From NCBI GenBank assembly GCA_029449235.1, contig JANATG010000005.1, positions 1,364,001 through 1,428,000 on the forward strand: a DNA stretch of 64,000 bases. Direction: 5' to 3'. How positions within the stretch are numbered: the stretch's first letter is position 1; each line of letters opens with the position of its first letter. This stretch comes from Linnemannia schmuckeri (Eukaryota > Mortierellomycota > Mortierellomycetes > Mortierellales > Mortierellaceae). This document shows, piece after piece, positions 21,887-32,981 of this stretch. Under the pieces are notes generated by a model, which saw nothing but the letters and a program-made list of their open reading frames with translations, searched no databases and had not been told where the DNA came from. Position numbers and translations under genes: made by a program.

Positions 21887-24246
21887 ATGACCGCCCTCGA
21901 CCAGCTCAAGAACTTCACCACCGTCGTCTCCGACACCGGCGACTTCGAGTGTAAGCACATGCACATATACACACTTTTGATGTTTCTTTGGCGGCTTTTT
22001 TTTTCTTCTTACTTTCTCACGTTGCTTACTTTTTTCTGACAATGGAACGAATCGCAGCGATGAACAGGATGCAAAGAAACTGATCAGCTTCTTCTTTACC
22101 TCTCCCAAACACGTTTACTTGTGCACAATAATAGCCATTGCTCAGTACAAGCCCACTGATGCCACCACTAACCCCTCGTTGATCTTGGCTGCTTCCCAAA
22201 AGTCCAACTATGCCCACTTGATCGACGACGCCATTGCCTACGCCAAGAAGATCGGAGGGTATGTATCTCTTCCTTTACATTAACTTTTTTATTTTCCTGG
22301 GGACCTAAAGACGGAGGAGATTGATTCATCCCCGCAAAAATGGGGGTGCAGTGAGGAAGAGGAGGCTCAAACCAGAGCAAAGGGAACATTGAACCGACAC
22401 AAACGACTTTTTTTTCCTCTTGAGATCATTCTCAGTTGGGTTCTGGCCACCCTCTCGAAAAGGATTTTTCTACATGACTGTATTTCCTTTTCAGCCTAAC
22501 CCAACCGGATAAGTCATGTTTTATTTGCATACATTGGCATTTGTGTTCTTGATTGTAAATGGAGTGGGGATAAGAGCGAGGGGATGGAGTGGAAAAGGGG
22601 GATAGATCATTGAATGACAACGGAAAGAAAAGAGAATCTATTGCCGTGGGAATATGAACACAGGGCGATAGACAACTGTACCAAGCATCAACACCCTGAT
22701 CGGTTGGAATGTAACCACACATGTTTTAAGCAAGGAAGCAGGCAAGCAAGCCCACGCCAATTGATCGATCACGACATTGCATAAAGAGAATAGAGTCTCG
22801 ACGACTCTCGACACAACAGAGCACAACAGAACACAGCGGGCGTAGCGCGTTAGTGGCTCAACGAACGTGGACACCGTTTTTTTCTTTTTGTATATCAGAG
22901 GGGGCTTGGCTGGGTAACATGCAAGCATGCGCTGCGCGGTGTCTTTTTTCATTTTTTTTCTCTTTTTTACCTTTCATTGTTGGAGGGATGGGGCGAAGAG
23001 GACCATTTGGGTATCATATGCTGGAGGTCGATGGTGGATCTTGTCAAGGAAACCAGATCAAATCGACCATAAAAAAAAAAGATCAGTGTTTTCGATGACA
23101 TGATTAACGGTGTGTTTCCTTATCAGTCGTAAGGTTGGGAGATTGATGACTTCGTTTGGGTTATACAATCACTTTTGATTTATTTATTTTTTGTGGGGGT
23201 CCGACTACTACCTGACTCTCTACATCACTCACCCAAAAAAAAAAAAAAAAAAAAATAGAAGGCTCTCCTTCTTAGTCCTGATAAGACTCCTGCCACTCAA
23301 CTTCCCGCCTTCACACACACACACACTAACCCAGTGGCCCCTTCCATACTTGTCTCCGTATAGCCCCCTCGAGTCCCAGACCGAGTCTGCTTTGGACAAG
23401 CTCCTCGTCAACTTTGGTGTTGAGATCTTGAAGATCGTCCCCGGCCGTGTCTCGACCGAGGTCGATGCCCGTCTCTCCTTCGATAAGGAGGCCACCATCG
23501 CCAAGGCCAAGAAGATCATCGGTCTCTACAAGGATGCCGGTGTCTCCAAGGATCGCATTCTCATCAAGATCGCCTCCACCTGGGAGGGTATTCAGGCTGC
23601 CAAGCACCTCGAGGCTGTCGAGGACATCCACTGCAACCTTACTCTTCTCTTTTCCTTCGGCCAGGTAAGGACAAAACCTTAGGATTCACTCAACTGATAC
23701 TCATGCTGTGACTGACGAATACGACGCGTTTTTATTAAACATGTTCTAATAATTTGTAAAACTATCTAGGCTGTTGCCTGCGCCGAGGCCAAGGTCACTT
23801 TGATCTCGCCCTTCGTCGGCCGTATCCTCGACTGGTACAAGGCCACCCACAAGAAGGAATACGCTGGCGCCGAGGATCCCGGTGTCATCTCTGTGTCCAA
23901 GATCTACAACTACTACAAGCAGCACGGCTACAAGACCATTGTCATGGGCGCCTCCTTCCGCTCCGTTGGCGAGATTGAGGAGTTGGCCGGATGCGACTTC
24001 TTGACCATCTCGCCCAACCTCTTGGAGGAGCTCCACAAGTCGAACAAGACCCTCGAGCGCAAATTGAGCCCCGAGATTGCTACCTCGTCTGCCCAGCAGT
24101 ACCCCAAGGTCTCGTTCGACGAGGCTGCCTTCCGTTGGGAGTTGAACGAGGATGCCATGGCCACCGAGAAGCTGTCCGAGGGTATCCGCAAGTTTGCTGC
24201 CGACGCTGCTAAGCTCGAGAAGCAGCTCGCTGTCAAGTTGGCTTAA
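21887..24246 (+). CDS. TAL1: Transaldolase
   Basis: Non-oxidative pentose phosphate pathway enzyme moving a dihydroxyacetone unit between sedoheptulose-7-P and glyceraldehyde-3-P. Exons 21887-21950, 22135-22258, 23364-23664 and 23770-24246 give 321 residues, close to yeast Tal1 (335). Start MTALDQLKNFTTVVSDTGDF matches the family N-terminus and ESIAQYKPTDATTNPSL spans exon 1-2. The Schiff-base lysine lies in RILIKIASTWEG. Later blocks NLTLLFSFGQAVACAEA, ISPFVGRILDWY and DPGVISV are all present. Intron 2 is 1105 nt, several times longer than most introns here, and holds no recognisable gene. Strong bias to C-ending codons suggests high expression. Confidence 0.97.
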
Positions 24247-24598
24247 ATCTCTATCGTTTCCCGTTCATTTAATTTCTCTTTTACTTTTTCCATACTTCCT
24301 TTGCATTCCTATCCGCAATCAGTTTACGACATGGAGAAATTGTACATAACCAAATAAAAACTCACAAAAAAAAAAAAAAAACGTTAGAGATTTTTTGGTA
24401 GCAATGTGAATTAAGTGTGATTAGGGTGTGGCAAGGTGCAATGATTTATAATGGAAGGAAAGGAGCAGAAGAGTGTGAAGCATTGTTCGATTGTTTGGCT
24501 TAGGTAAAATGCCGCAGCATACTAGTTTTCTTTTTGCTTCTGTGTGCGGAATGACAGTTCGTGGGTGAAGAGCAGCGCGCCTCCCTCCCTTCCTTTCA
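24247..24598. other. TAL1 3' region
   Basis: AT-rich 3' flank with the AATAAA at 24353-24358 followed by an A run at about 24365-24380. No coding signal. Confidence 0.6.
24353..24358 (+). terminator. Polyadenylation signal of transaldolase
   Basis: AATAAA about 107 nt after the stop codon, in an AT-rich tail. The A run just after could be genomic or mark the cleavage region. Confidence 0.5.
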
Positions 24599-24811
24599 TA
24601 GTCGTAACCCCCCCCCTATAGCATAATCCTCTATAGTATATCCCTCTCATATAGTATATATTTTCAAAATTAGTCCATGATGCTGGTTCATCCTTTTTTT
24701 CTCATTTTTGTTACACAGCATAGAACACCCTCTCATAGTATATCCTTTCCTATAGTATATTGACCTCTGCAGCAAAAGAGTAGCTATAGAGGGGTGGGGG
24801 GTACGACTGTA
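24599..24811. mobile_element. Non-autonomous TIR element (MITE), Tc1/mariner-pogo-like
   Basis: About 210 bp bounded by inverted ends. The left end reads GTCGTAAC then a C run then CTATAGC; the right end, read on the minus strand, is CAGTCGTACC then CCCCACCCCTCTATAGC. TA dinucleotides abut both ends (24599-24600 and 24810-24811), as expected for Tc1/mariner-superfamily target sites, though the left terminus lacks the outermost CA. Inside, the unit TATAGTATAT with CCTCTC-like spacers occurs twice near each end, resembling the subterminal repeats of fungal pogo/Tigger elements. It has no transposase frame. The class is inferred; only the inverted ends and internal repeats are directly seen. Confidence 0.6.
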
Positions 24812-25221
24812 GACTGTGAAGGAAGACGCCTTGTCGTCAAAGTCGATCTTGACGTTTTGAGGACCATAAGGTTCATCCGCTTCTTTGCTCCATCGAACCA
24901 AAGTCTGCATGTTTGTTTTCCGAGGAGCACAAAAAATCCGCGTCCTTTGGAATGTCGCAGTCTACATTGAGGAGAGAAAGGTATTCGAGTCCCTCGGGCA
25001 CGTCGACAGACGGAATTTAGTTGTAGGCGCCTAGCAGATTGTTGCCTTTGAGTGATAAAAGGTCGATGTATTGGCCGACTCTGAAATCGAATATATCAAA
25101 ACTGGTATATTCTTTTTCATGACAAAGTTCGACTTTGACAGCACTCACGAACATCGTGGTTGCAGTTGTGGTGACAGCCAGGATCGTCAATGCTGCGAGT
25201 GTTTAGGACCACGAACTTCAT
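24812..25221 (-). pseudogene. Decayed secreted-protein gene
   Basis: Minus-strand relic. It begins ATG with MKFVVLN, then one frame shift later continues as LAALTILAVTTTATTMFVSA, which together look like a signal peptide. The same frame runs on (VKVELCHEKEYTSFDIFDF, then YIDLLSLKGNNLLGAYN), hits a TAA, and resumes (IPSVDVPEGLEYLSLLNVDC). A second shift near 24905 leads into LVRWSKEADEPYGPQNVKID, which runs to the edge of the TIR element. Two shifts and a nonsense codon within 400 bp mean it cannot make a full protein. Family is not recognised; an LRR-like or small beta-sheet secreted protein is possible. An intron at GTGAGT (about 25151) was considered but would not repair the stop. Confidence 0.5.
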
Positions 25222-25638
25222 CAATTTTGTTTTTGAAAGAATGCGATGCGACGATGAGTTAACGACAATAAAAAAGGGGGATACTGGGACAACAAATGTT
25301 TGATGCGTAGGAAATAAGAAGCGTTGAAGAAAGGAGGGATGCAGCAAAGATCTAAGAGGGGGTCGGGGATTTTCTTCACTGGAGCTTAGGGGAAGGTGGT
25401 GGAGCTGCTCCTGATCCCTGACTCAGACATTTGCGCCAAAATAGCGCTATCAACAAGTTTGTATTATGGAGAAAACATGCCACGTAGAGCGAAAACCATA
25501 AAAAAATAAACGCGTCTCCTAGATAGGTTTGCGCTCGCAAATACCCTTCATTACATCCAGCTTTGAACTAGCGCACGCCATTTTGGGTGATTCTACTTTT
25601 ACTTATTCATGGATATGTATGTAAACCAAAAAGGGAGT
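25222..25638. other. Intergenic between pseudogene and RIB1 3' end
   Basis: No open frame of note on either strand and no repeat seen. Confidence 0.6.
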
Positions 25639-27359
25639 CTATAGTGCGTCAGGGATAGGGATCAGATGCCTCATCCGCTCGACCTTGACTTTGAGATACC
25701 GGTCCAGTTCTTTACCCTTGACAATCTTGTTCTCGACTGCACCCTCCTTCACCTCGAACTCGGCTGCCTCGATGCCCTGTTCGATCGCCTCCCAGGATTT
25801 AGGCATCATGGGCACACGTTCAACAACGCGGATCTGGCTGTCCCGCTCAACCTGCTCAATCTTGTCGGGATTGTTGGTCAAAAGCCGAATCTGATCCAAG
25901 CTCAAATCCTCCAGGATCCCCTGAGCGACCTCGTAGGTTCTTTCGTCCGCACCATGGTTCAAAAGCAAGTTCGCCGTCACAGTGTCATATCCAAGGTCCT
26001 GAAGGTTGTAAGCCCTAAGAGATAGACAGGGTGGAATGGCGAATAATAATTAGAATTAAAATTTCTTCGTGATCGACAAGAGGACCGAGAGATGAGGCGT
26101 CTGCACCTGTGTCGGTTTGAAAGAATTATGGTTTGAAAGATGTTAAGTGCGTCAAAGGCAGTGTTCAACATAGCAAGCACAAATATCGAGAGATCGAAGA
26201 AAAACTCCGGATGTAAAAAGACAGAGGGCGGAGTGTTGGAATAGGAGGGATGGGAAGAGAAGGCGAGGAGTAAAGAGGCTGAGTATTCTTTTTTTGCAAC
26301 TTACTTGATCTTCTCACCCAAGCCAATGCCGCGGCCTTCCTGGCGAAGATAGACGACAACACCGGCGCCCTCTTCCTTCATGCGTCGAATAGCCTCGTCC
26401 AATTGTTCTCCACAGTCGCAGCGGGCGGAATGTCCGATCTCACCAGTGAAACACTCCGAGTGGATACGGACAAGTGGGATACTTGGAGCTGCCATGGTCA
26501 TGACAGTGTCCTCCTTTAGGTGCTGCTGGATAAGTGTTGCTGTAGTCGTAGTGACAGTGATGTCGGCTGCTAGCACAGTCATGGCAGTACCAGTAGTAGT
26601 TTTCTCTGCTGCTGCAAGGACCGTTGTGGTTGTCGTTGCTGTTGTTGTTTGTTCTTGTTCCTGAAAAGGGGGGAGGGTGGTCAAAGAGTGATCGGCGGCG
26701 ACGGCAATGGGCTGCAATCGGCCCGTGTAAGCGCCGCGCTTGATTCGATCCATCTCGGTCTCGTTCGGCTGGACTTTATCCAGACTACGACTGCGGATCG
26801 CATCGCCAAAGACAAAGGCCAGGTGCTCCTTCTTGTCCTGCGAGTTCTCATAGATGTGCAAAAAGTACTCTGATCCGTCCGGGGTGGGGATCCTGGCCCG
26901 AGCTGTGCACCAAGCTACTGGTTCTTTCCTTAATCTTGTAGCTGTCGGGGCCTGTGTAGTTGTTGAAGTTGATCCGACAGATCCAGGGGTGACTACTTGA
27001 GTTTGTGGGAAAGACAGTGGCGGGGTTGCAGGTGGAGTGTTGTAGGATTTAGAGGAAGATGAAGTCAAAGAAGAAAGGGGATCAGTGGTGTGGGCAAGGG
27101 AACCTCGTCTAGGAACGGGAGTCTGCAGGCCGGAGTTGCAGGAGGAAGGCGTGGGGGTGGGATAAGAACTGCCTTTATGAGCAGTTGCAGTGGTGGTGGT
27201 GGTACTGGGAGTGTGAGAGTGAGAGTGAGAGTGGTGACGGTGGCTGTGGTGGCCGTGTGAGTGGGCGTGGTGGTGGTGATGGTTATGTTTGGCAAAGTAA
27301 GGGCTCATGTGGTCCATGAGGTTTCTGGAGATGTAGTCCTGGGAGTCTGTAGTCATCAT
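25639..27359 (-). CDS. RIB1: GTP cyclohydrolase II with His-rich N-terminus
   Basis: First step of riboflavin synthesis: GTP to a diamino-pyrimidinone ribosyl phosphate, formate and pyrophosphate. Exons 26305-27359 and 25639-26014 give 476 residues. Zn ligands appear in RIHSECFTGEIG followed by HSARCDCGEQL with the spacing Cys-10-Cys-1-Cys as in E. coli RibA. The active-site segment VVVYLRQEGRGIGL follows, then across the intron KAYNLQDLGYDTV, RLLTNNPDKI and RVPMMP. The N-terminus is unusual: residues 25-49 have 16 His. A Thr/Ala-rich insert lies between RLQPIAVA and the Zn site. ATG at 27359 is chosen over an in-frame ATG at 27488, because the intervening residues are the CT-rich leader translated. 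It is divergent from COX6. Confidence 0.92.
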
Positions 27360-28310
27360 GGTGGTGTTAGATTGACTGTGTAAAGGGTAAGAGGATTCAG
27401 GAACTACTCTACAAAGGGAATGGGAGAGTGTGAGAGGGAGGAGAGAGGAATAAGAAGAAGACAGGGACAAGATAACGCAGCGATACAAGACGACAAAAGA
27501 CAGTCGAAGTTCAAATCGGAAGGGGTAGGAGGGTAGTGAAAGGGGGAGAGGAAGGGAAGAAAGAAAGAAGGAAAGAAAGAAGAGAAAGGAAAAAAAAAAA
27601 AAAGAAGGAAGGGCCTTTCACAAAATGGTTCGACCGCACCCCTTAGTCCTCGGCTGAGAGGTGGAAACAAAATAGCGTTCTGCTGGGTTACGCATATCTC
27701 TCCTCTCTCCCTCTCTCTCCCTCTCCCTCTCTCTCTCCCTGTTTCCAGTGCCTCTCCGCCCAACTCACACATGCACACCTAACCCCACTCAAACCACTTT
27801 CCGGAGTTATTTGCTGCAACTTTGACCGAGAAAAAAAGTTGCGATCGCCCAACGGCAATTTATTATCCTTTCTTGATAGTCGATTGTCGCTCAAAAACAT
27901 CTTCGCAAGCATTACCCTTTTTCAACTTACTAACCAACCCATTCAGTCGCGGGAAGCTAATTCTGTCGCTTGTGATAGATAGTGCATATCCTATGAGGAC
28001 ATGTTCATCCGCCAATGCTGCCTCCAGTTGTCTTCATATCCATGCACATCGCCTGTTTTTTTTTTTTTTTCAGGCAACGCATTCCCGCCATGCCTAATTA
28101 TCATGTGATAGAAGGAGAGAATCATCGTATATGCTTCTACCATTGTGCTGCTTCCCCTTTCCTCCCATTCCCGTTCGTGTTCCTGTGTTTGAGAGTGTGT
28201 CTGAGTGTTGGATGGACAACTGATCTTTCACACCTTTTTTTGTCCTTGCTCTTCTTTTCTCCTTTCTCTCCTCACCACTCCATTCACTCTGCACACACCA
28301 CCCAGTCATA
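27360..28310. other. Divergent promoter region, RIB1 / COX6
   Basis: 951 bp. Purine-rich on plus near 27420-27600 and CT-rich near 27690-27750 and 28200-28300. It includes a (CTCTCC)n stretch at about 27696-27740. No separate gene is supported. Confidence 0.65.
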
Positions 28311-28633
28311 ATGTCTCGCTTCCTCGCCATCTCCCGCCCTCTTGCTGCTGCCACTCGCGTCCAGGTCGCCCGCTCAGCCCTCGCCTCCCGCACTGCTGTC
28401 CAGAGTAAGCACCCGCCCGCCATCCTTACCCTCTTCTACTTTTTCTCTTTTTCATCCTCCTTTTACACCTTTCACCTTTCACATGGAACTTGGACAACAT
28501 GGGATCCTCTTAACAAAACAGGGGTGACCATCACCCATGCATATTCGGATCAGAGGAAAAAGCAGGACAAACCGTGATAAGAAAAGAGTCTTTCGGAGAA
28601 CTATCCTATTTTATTTTTTTATTTTTCTCTCCG

Positions 28634-28670
<37 letters not shown>

Positions 28671-29907
28671 GATGTTGCGACTCAGGGAACAGCCGGAAAC
28701 GACAATGGATTTTTTTTCTGGGAGGACACACGCAAACACGCTACCAACTTTCGCGATATTTTTTATTCTATCTTTCAGGGAGAGAAAGGATACTCATCTT
28801 ATTCCGAACGAACATGGCGTGCCTCACATATTTATGGCCGGATATAAAAAAAGCAATTGAAAGAGTCCCTTTTTTTTACAATGGATCTTCGCGCTTTTAC
28901 TCGGAAACAAGGGCGATTTATGTCTTGGCTCCTTGGCTCAAGTTTTTGTACCCTCGTTATTGCAAGCAAGCAAAGAAAGAAAGCAAAGAAAACACAAGTG
29001 GAGGCAGAAAAACGGAAAAGTCGTTGTTATTTTGTCTCGGAGGAAGCAGGATGGAGATTAAGAGTCGGTACAAAAGGGCGAGGCGTTGAGGAAGAGACTG
29101 GACTGACAGACTGAAAGGACATGACGAAGTGTCCGCGTTGCCATAAATGGGCCAATTTCATTCCTTCTGCTCATGCGGTGTCATATCCTGCAGCTTTTTT
29201 TTTCAGTTCAGCTCAGCTCTAACCAAATCAACTCGCCACGCCACCGGACGGACAGTCAGTCTGCCGGACTAGATATCAGTCAGCCATCCATCCAGTCAGA
29301 CTGTGGAACATGGACAGATATATACAGTCTCTACAAGAGGAAGCTGAACAATGGAAGATGGCAGATACGGTCTTTACCATAACAAAGCGACAAAGCGACA
29401 AAGCGGTACAATGAATTATTACATACGCAATCTGTAAAACAAAGGAGCACAATCTATCGAACTTTCATAATAGAAGACCACAGATACCAACTTCGAGAAC
29501 AAACGGCACATCTGCACAAAATCCAGACATACCACTAACCACCGCCTACTCCCTACTTCCCACTTCCACTTAAAAAAATAGTCCGCTGCTACTCGGAGCA
29601 CCACGAGGAGTCATTCGAGGACTTCACAGCCCGTTTTGTCAAGTTCTTTGACAACGTCGATGATCTCTTTGAGCTCCAGCGCGGTCTTAACAACGCCTTT
29701 GGTTACGATCTCGTCCCCTCGGCCTCCGTCATCGAGGCTGCTCTCAAGGCCGCCCGTCGCGTCAACGATTATCCTACCGCCGTCCGTATCCTTGAGGGTT
29801 TGAAGGCCAAGGCTAACAACGATGCCCTCTACAGACAGTACCTGGAGGAGCTTGCCCCTCTTAAGGCTCAATTGGGTGTTGACACCAAGGAGGAGCTTGG
29901 TCTTTAA
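28311..29907 (+). CDS. COX6: Cytochrome c oxidase subunit Cox6 (mammalian COX5A)
   Basis: Nuclear-encoded subunit of respiratory complex IV, on the matrix side. Exons 28311-28404 and 29582-29907 give 139 residues, near the usual 140-150. The N-terminus (MSRFLAISRPLAAATRVQVA) is an Arg/Ser/Ala presequence. The mature part has FTARFVKFFDNVDDLFELQR, then LNNAFGYDLVPSASVIEAAL and RRVNDYPTAVRILEGLKAK, a close match to the family. The single intron is 1177 nt, far longer than both exons together, and contains a 33-nt poly-T. Frames inside the intron have no plausible codon use. Confidence 0.95.
28637..28669. repeat. poly(T) run, 33 nt, in COX6 intron
   Basis: Perfect T run inside the long intron, about 230 nt after the donor, so not part of the 3' splice site. 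Confidence 0.9.
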
Positions 29908-30613
29908 AAAGTATTATCAAAAGCATTCATTGATAGCATGGAAAGAAAAGTAGATTTTTTTTGTTCAACTAAATTATTGTATTAAAACACGAAAAAAAAA
30001 AAAAAAAAAAGCACAAGAAAAGAAGAAGCAATGATGATGTGGTGTTCCTGGATGGAAAAACTAGAGTATCTTAACCAGGATCGCCATCGCTTTCTTTTTT
30101 TTTTTTGTTCTTTTTTTTTTTTTTTGCTTTTGTTTGTAATGTCTTTTCTATAATGTTCTTTTCGGATTTAATGTTTTGCTTTCTTGCAGATCCTTTTTTC
30201 TGTGCGGCTACTATTGTTAAGGAGAAAAAAAATAAATGTACCGATGGAAGTGATAACGGTTGATCAAAACCAGCCTACACCATCAGTTGTGATCAACAGC
30301 ATGTTGTATTGTACCGAATTGGCGGAGCAAACTCACAAGTCTTTAAACAGTGAAGGTTTTCAAGAGTCCGTGGACAAGGCATATGGTAAACGACAAATGA
30401 TTAAAAATGTATGCGAGTATTTATGAGAGATGTGTGCAAAAAAAAGAGGGCTTCCTCCACTAAACCACCAAGTAGTAATCTACAGAATAAAAGAAAAAAA
30501 AGGTGAAAAAAGAACAATGGAATGGGAGGGTCTGTGGAAGAAAAAAAAAATGAAGAAACTAAAAGAAAAAAAAAACAAATGAGAGAAAAATGCTAAACAA
30601 TGAGAGAGTCCAT
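29908..30613. other. Convergent 3' region, COX6 / NOP58
   Basis: Contains an A run at about 29990-30010 and T runs at 30095-30125. An 80-codon frame at 30184-30426 has A/T-ending codons and no recognisable features, so it is not called. Confidence 0.6.
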
Positions 30614-32714
30614 TTACTTCTTCTCCTTCTTGTCCTTCTTATCCTTCTTTTCCTTCTTTTCCTTCTTCTCCTTCTTCTCCTTCTTCTCCTCAGCAACAGG
30701 CTCCTTGTCCTTCTTGTCCTTCTTCTCCTTCTTCTCCTTCTTGACCTTCTTGGACGACTCCTCGCTATCAGAGTCGGCCTTGCGCTTCTTCTCTGATGAT
30801 GGCGAGGTCATGGTGGCATCTGTGGAGGTGTTGTACGAGGACGAAGCAACGAACTCGTGCTTCTTCTGGCCCTTGGCGTTGCCGGCAGCCTTGCGGTCAG
30901 CACCGCTGGGCTTGCCGCCGTGACCCTCGAGCATTCTCAGACGGGCCTCGACCTTGCCGCGGTTCTCAATACCAATTTCGGGCGACTCGGTCTCACCGAG
31001 GGCATCCACTCTGATCGAAAGGGCAGCCTTGGTGGCAACCATACGGGCAATCTTACCCTTCATCTTGGGTCCAGCCTGACCAATCAAGGAGGCGTGGTAG
31101 ATCAAACCATACTTGGGTGTGTCATGCTTGGTCTTCAAAGCGCGGAAGAGAGCCTTCTCGGCACCGAGAATCTGGATGGTCGAGGCGGGGTGTTTGGCCA
31201 AGGTCATCAACGAACCGGCGTGGGCAATCAAACGGGCACCGACCAAGTCACCAACGAGGGCAGTCAGGTTGGGGGCAATGGCGTTCATGCGGTTCTTGAG
31301 GTACTCGTAGAGCTGGGTGCGGTATTCGGTGATCGAGATGATCTGGTCGCAAAGGGCGTGAATGTTCTCCAAATCCTCCTCAGCAATTTCGGTACCCATG
31401 GAAATCTCGGAAGCTTCCTTGAGCTCCTGCTCAAGCTCCTCGGGAAGGATGTCGGACAAGTCGCAGGTCGAGCAGTTGGCGCGGAAACCCATCTTCTTGA
31501 CGATCTTGGCGTAGGCAAGGTTGTCGATGATCAACTTGGTCATCTCGGGGAAGTGCCAGCCGTACCACTCCTTGACGCGCATAGCATAGGTGTTCAATTC
31601 CTTGTCGAGATCGTCCAAGAGAGCAATGGCCTGAACGATCATGGTGTCGACTTTGTCGGGGGAGAACTTAAGCTTATAACGGGAGAGCGAGTGGGAGAGA
31701 CCCAAGACCATGGCGGACAAGTCCGAAGACGACAATCCAGAGAGGAGAGAGTCCAACTGAGAACGGATACCACGGTAAAGATCGAGAGTGGTCGAGTCGG
31801 AAAGAACCTTCATGTTGAGCTTCTTGGCAATGGCACCACCTAGATATTATCGGTCAGTGTGGTCGACTGAATGTTAGCAATTGGATCTCCTTCAGCTCGT
31901 TCATAGTATGAATGAACAGTATGATTGCAAAAGGTGCTTGTTTGATATTCAAATTCAAGATAGGATCCTTACCGAGCTTGGCGTCACCGACAATAAGGGA
32001 CTCCTTCTTCATCTCCTTCTCGCTAATCTCCTTGGACAAGAACTCCTTCAAGTTCTTGGCGAGCTTTCCCTCGACCAAAGCAGTGACGGCAGACAAAGCA
32101 TCAGTGGTGTTCTCGAACTTGGTGAAAGCTCTGAGCTTGACGCTATAGTATCATCAAATTGATAATGAGGCGTGTCGTATCCAATTGACAAGGCCAAAAA
32201 AAAGATAATTAGTTTACTATCGCGTAGAATAGGGCAAGTAGAGTAGTATGGTAGGAATGAGAGGAGACCAGGTGGATAAGGCTTTGCAGTATTCTTAATA
32301 CGATTGGCGTAAGCTGAAAAATATTTTCATCTGTTGTTATGATTAAGGATCGATTGTTGTACTGATTTCGTGGGATCAAGATCCACTGTCTGCCGTTGTT
32401 CATTCTTTTGTCTTCTTGATTCCCTTTTCCGTGATACTCAGTTGTCGCAAGTGAAGGGAGAGAGGTAAAGAAATGGAAAGGAGTGTGTTGCTGAAAAATA
32501 TGTTTGTTTGTGTGTTTGTTGATAGTGTGCGCAAGTTCGTTGTTTGTTGCCTGTATTAGTGTATGTGTGTGCGTGTGAGTGTGATTCCTTACGTCTTGTT
32601 GGCCTGCTCTGGGGTCTCAAAGTCCTTCCAGATGGAATCGGGCTTCTCGAGCTTGCCGTCGTCGAGGAGGGTGAAAAGAGCGTAACCGGCGGGAGTCTCG
32701 TAGAGGACCAGCAT
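30614..32714 (-). CDS. NOP58: Nop58, box C/D snoRNP core protein
   Basis: Core protein of box C/D snoRNPs guiding rRNA 2'-O-methylation, nucleolar. Exons 32593-32714, 31973-32142 and 30614-31839 give 505 residues (yeast 511). The N-terminal NOP5 domain starts MLVLYETPAGYALFTLLDDG. The coiled-coil part includes LSRYKLKFSPDKVDTMIVQA and WYGWHFPEM. The Nop domain (RNA/15.5K binding) has NLTALVGDLVGARLIAHAGS followed by IQILGAEKALFRALK and GLIYHASLIGQA. The tail is alternating Lys/Glu (KKEKKEKK), as in yeast Nop58. It sits 267 bp downstream of CDC48 on the same strand, so its promoter lies in a very short gap. Confidence 0.96.
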
Positions 32715-32981
32715 TTTCTGTGATGTGAGGATGTGGTCGTGAGGAGGGAGGAAGAATGGGTAAAGAGGAAAAGAAAAAAAAAAAAAGAAAGTGACTGATC
32801 ACCACAAAAAAAGCGACACTTCACTCTCAAACTGTTGTGTTTACATTTTTTGCTTTCTTTTTTTTTCTTTTTTTTCACGCAGTCACATCTACATATACAT
32901 ACGCACCACGACATATCAATTCTTAAGGGTGTTTATTTGAAATTTGGGACAAAAAATACAAAAAGCAAGAAAACTGGGCGA

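Noticed and set aside
27620..27650. GGTTCGA, like a tRNA B box
   Set aside because: No A box or cloverleaf-capable sequence at the expected upstream distance.
28574..29089. 171-codon frame in the COX6 intron
   Set aside because: Starts with poly-Phe from the T run and has no plausible protein features.
30184..30426. 80-codon frame between COX6 and NOP58
   Set aside because: A/T-ending codons, no features, in a convergent 3' region.
30857..31843. 328-codon plus-strand frame opposite NOP58
   Set aside because: Mirror of a highly codon-biased real gene; the same happens opposite CDC48 (33207-34832).
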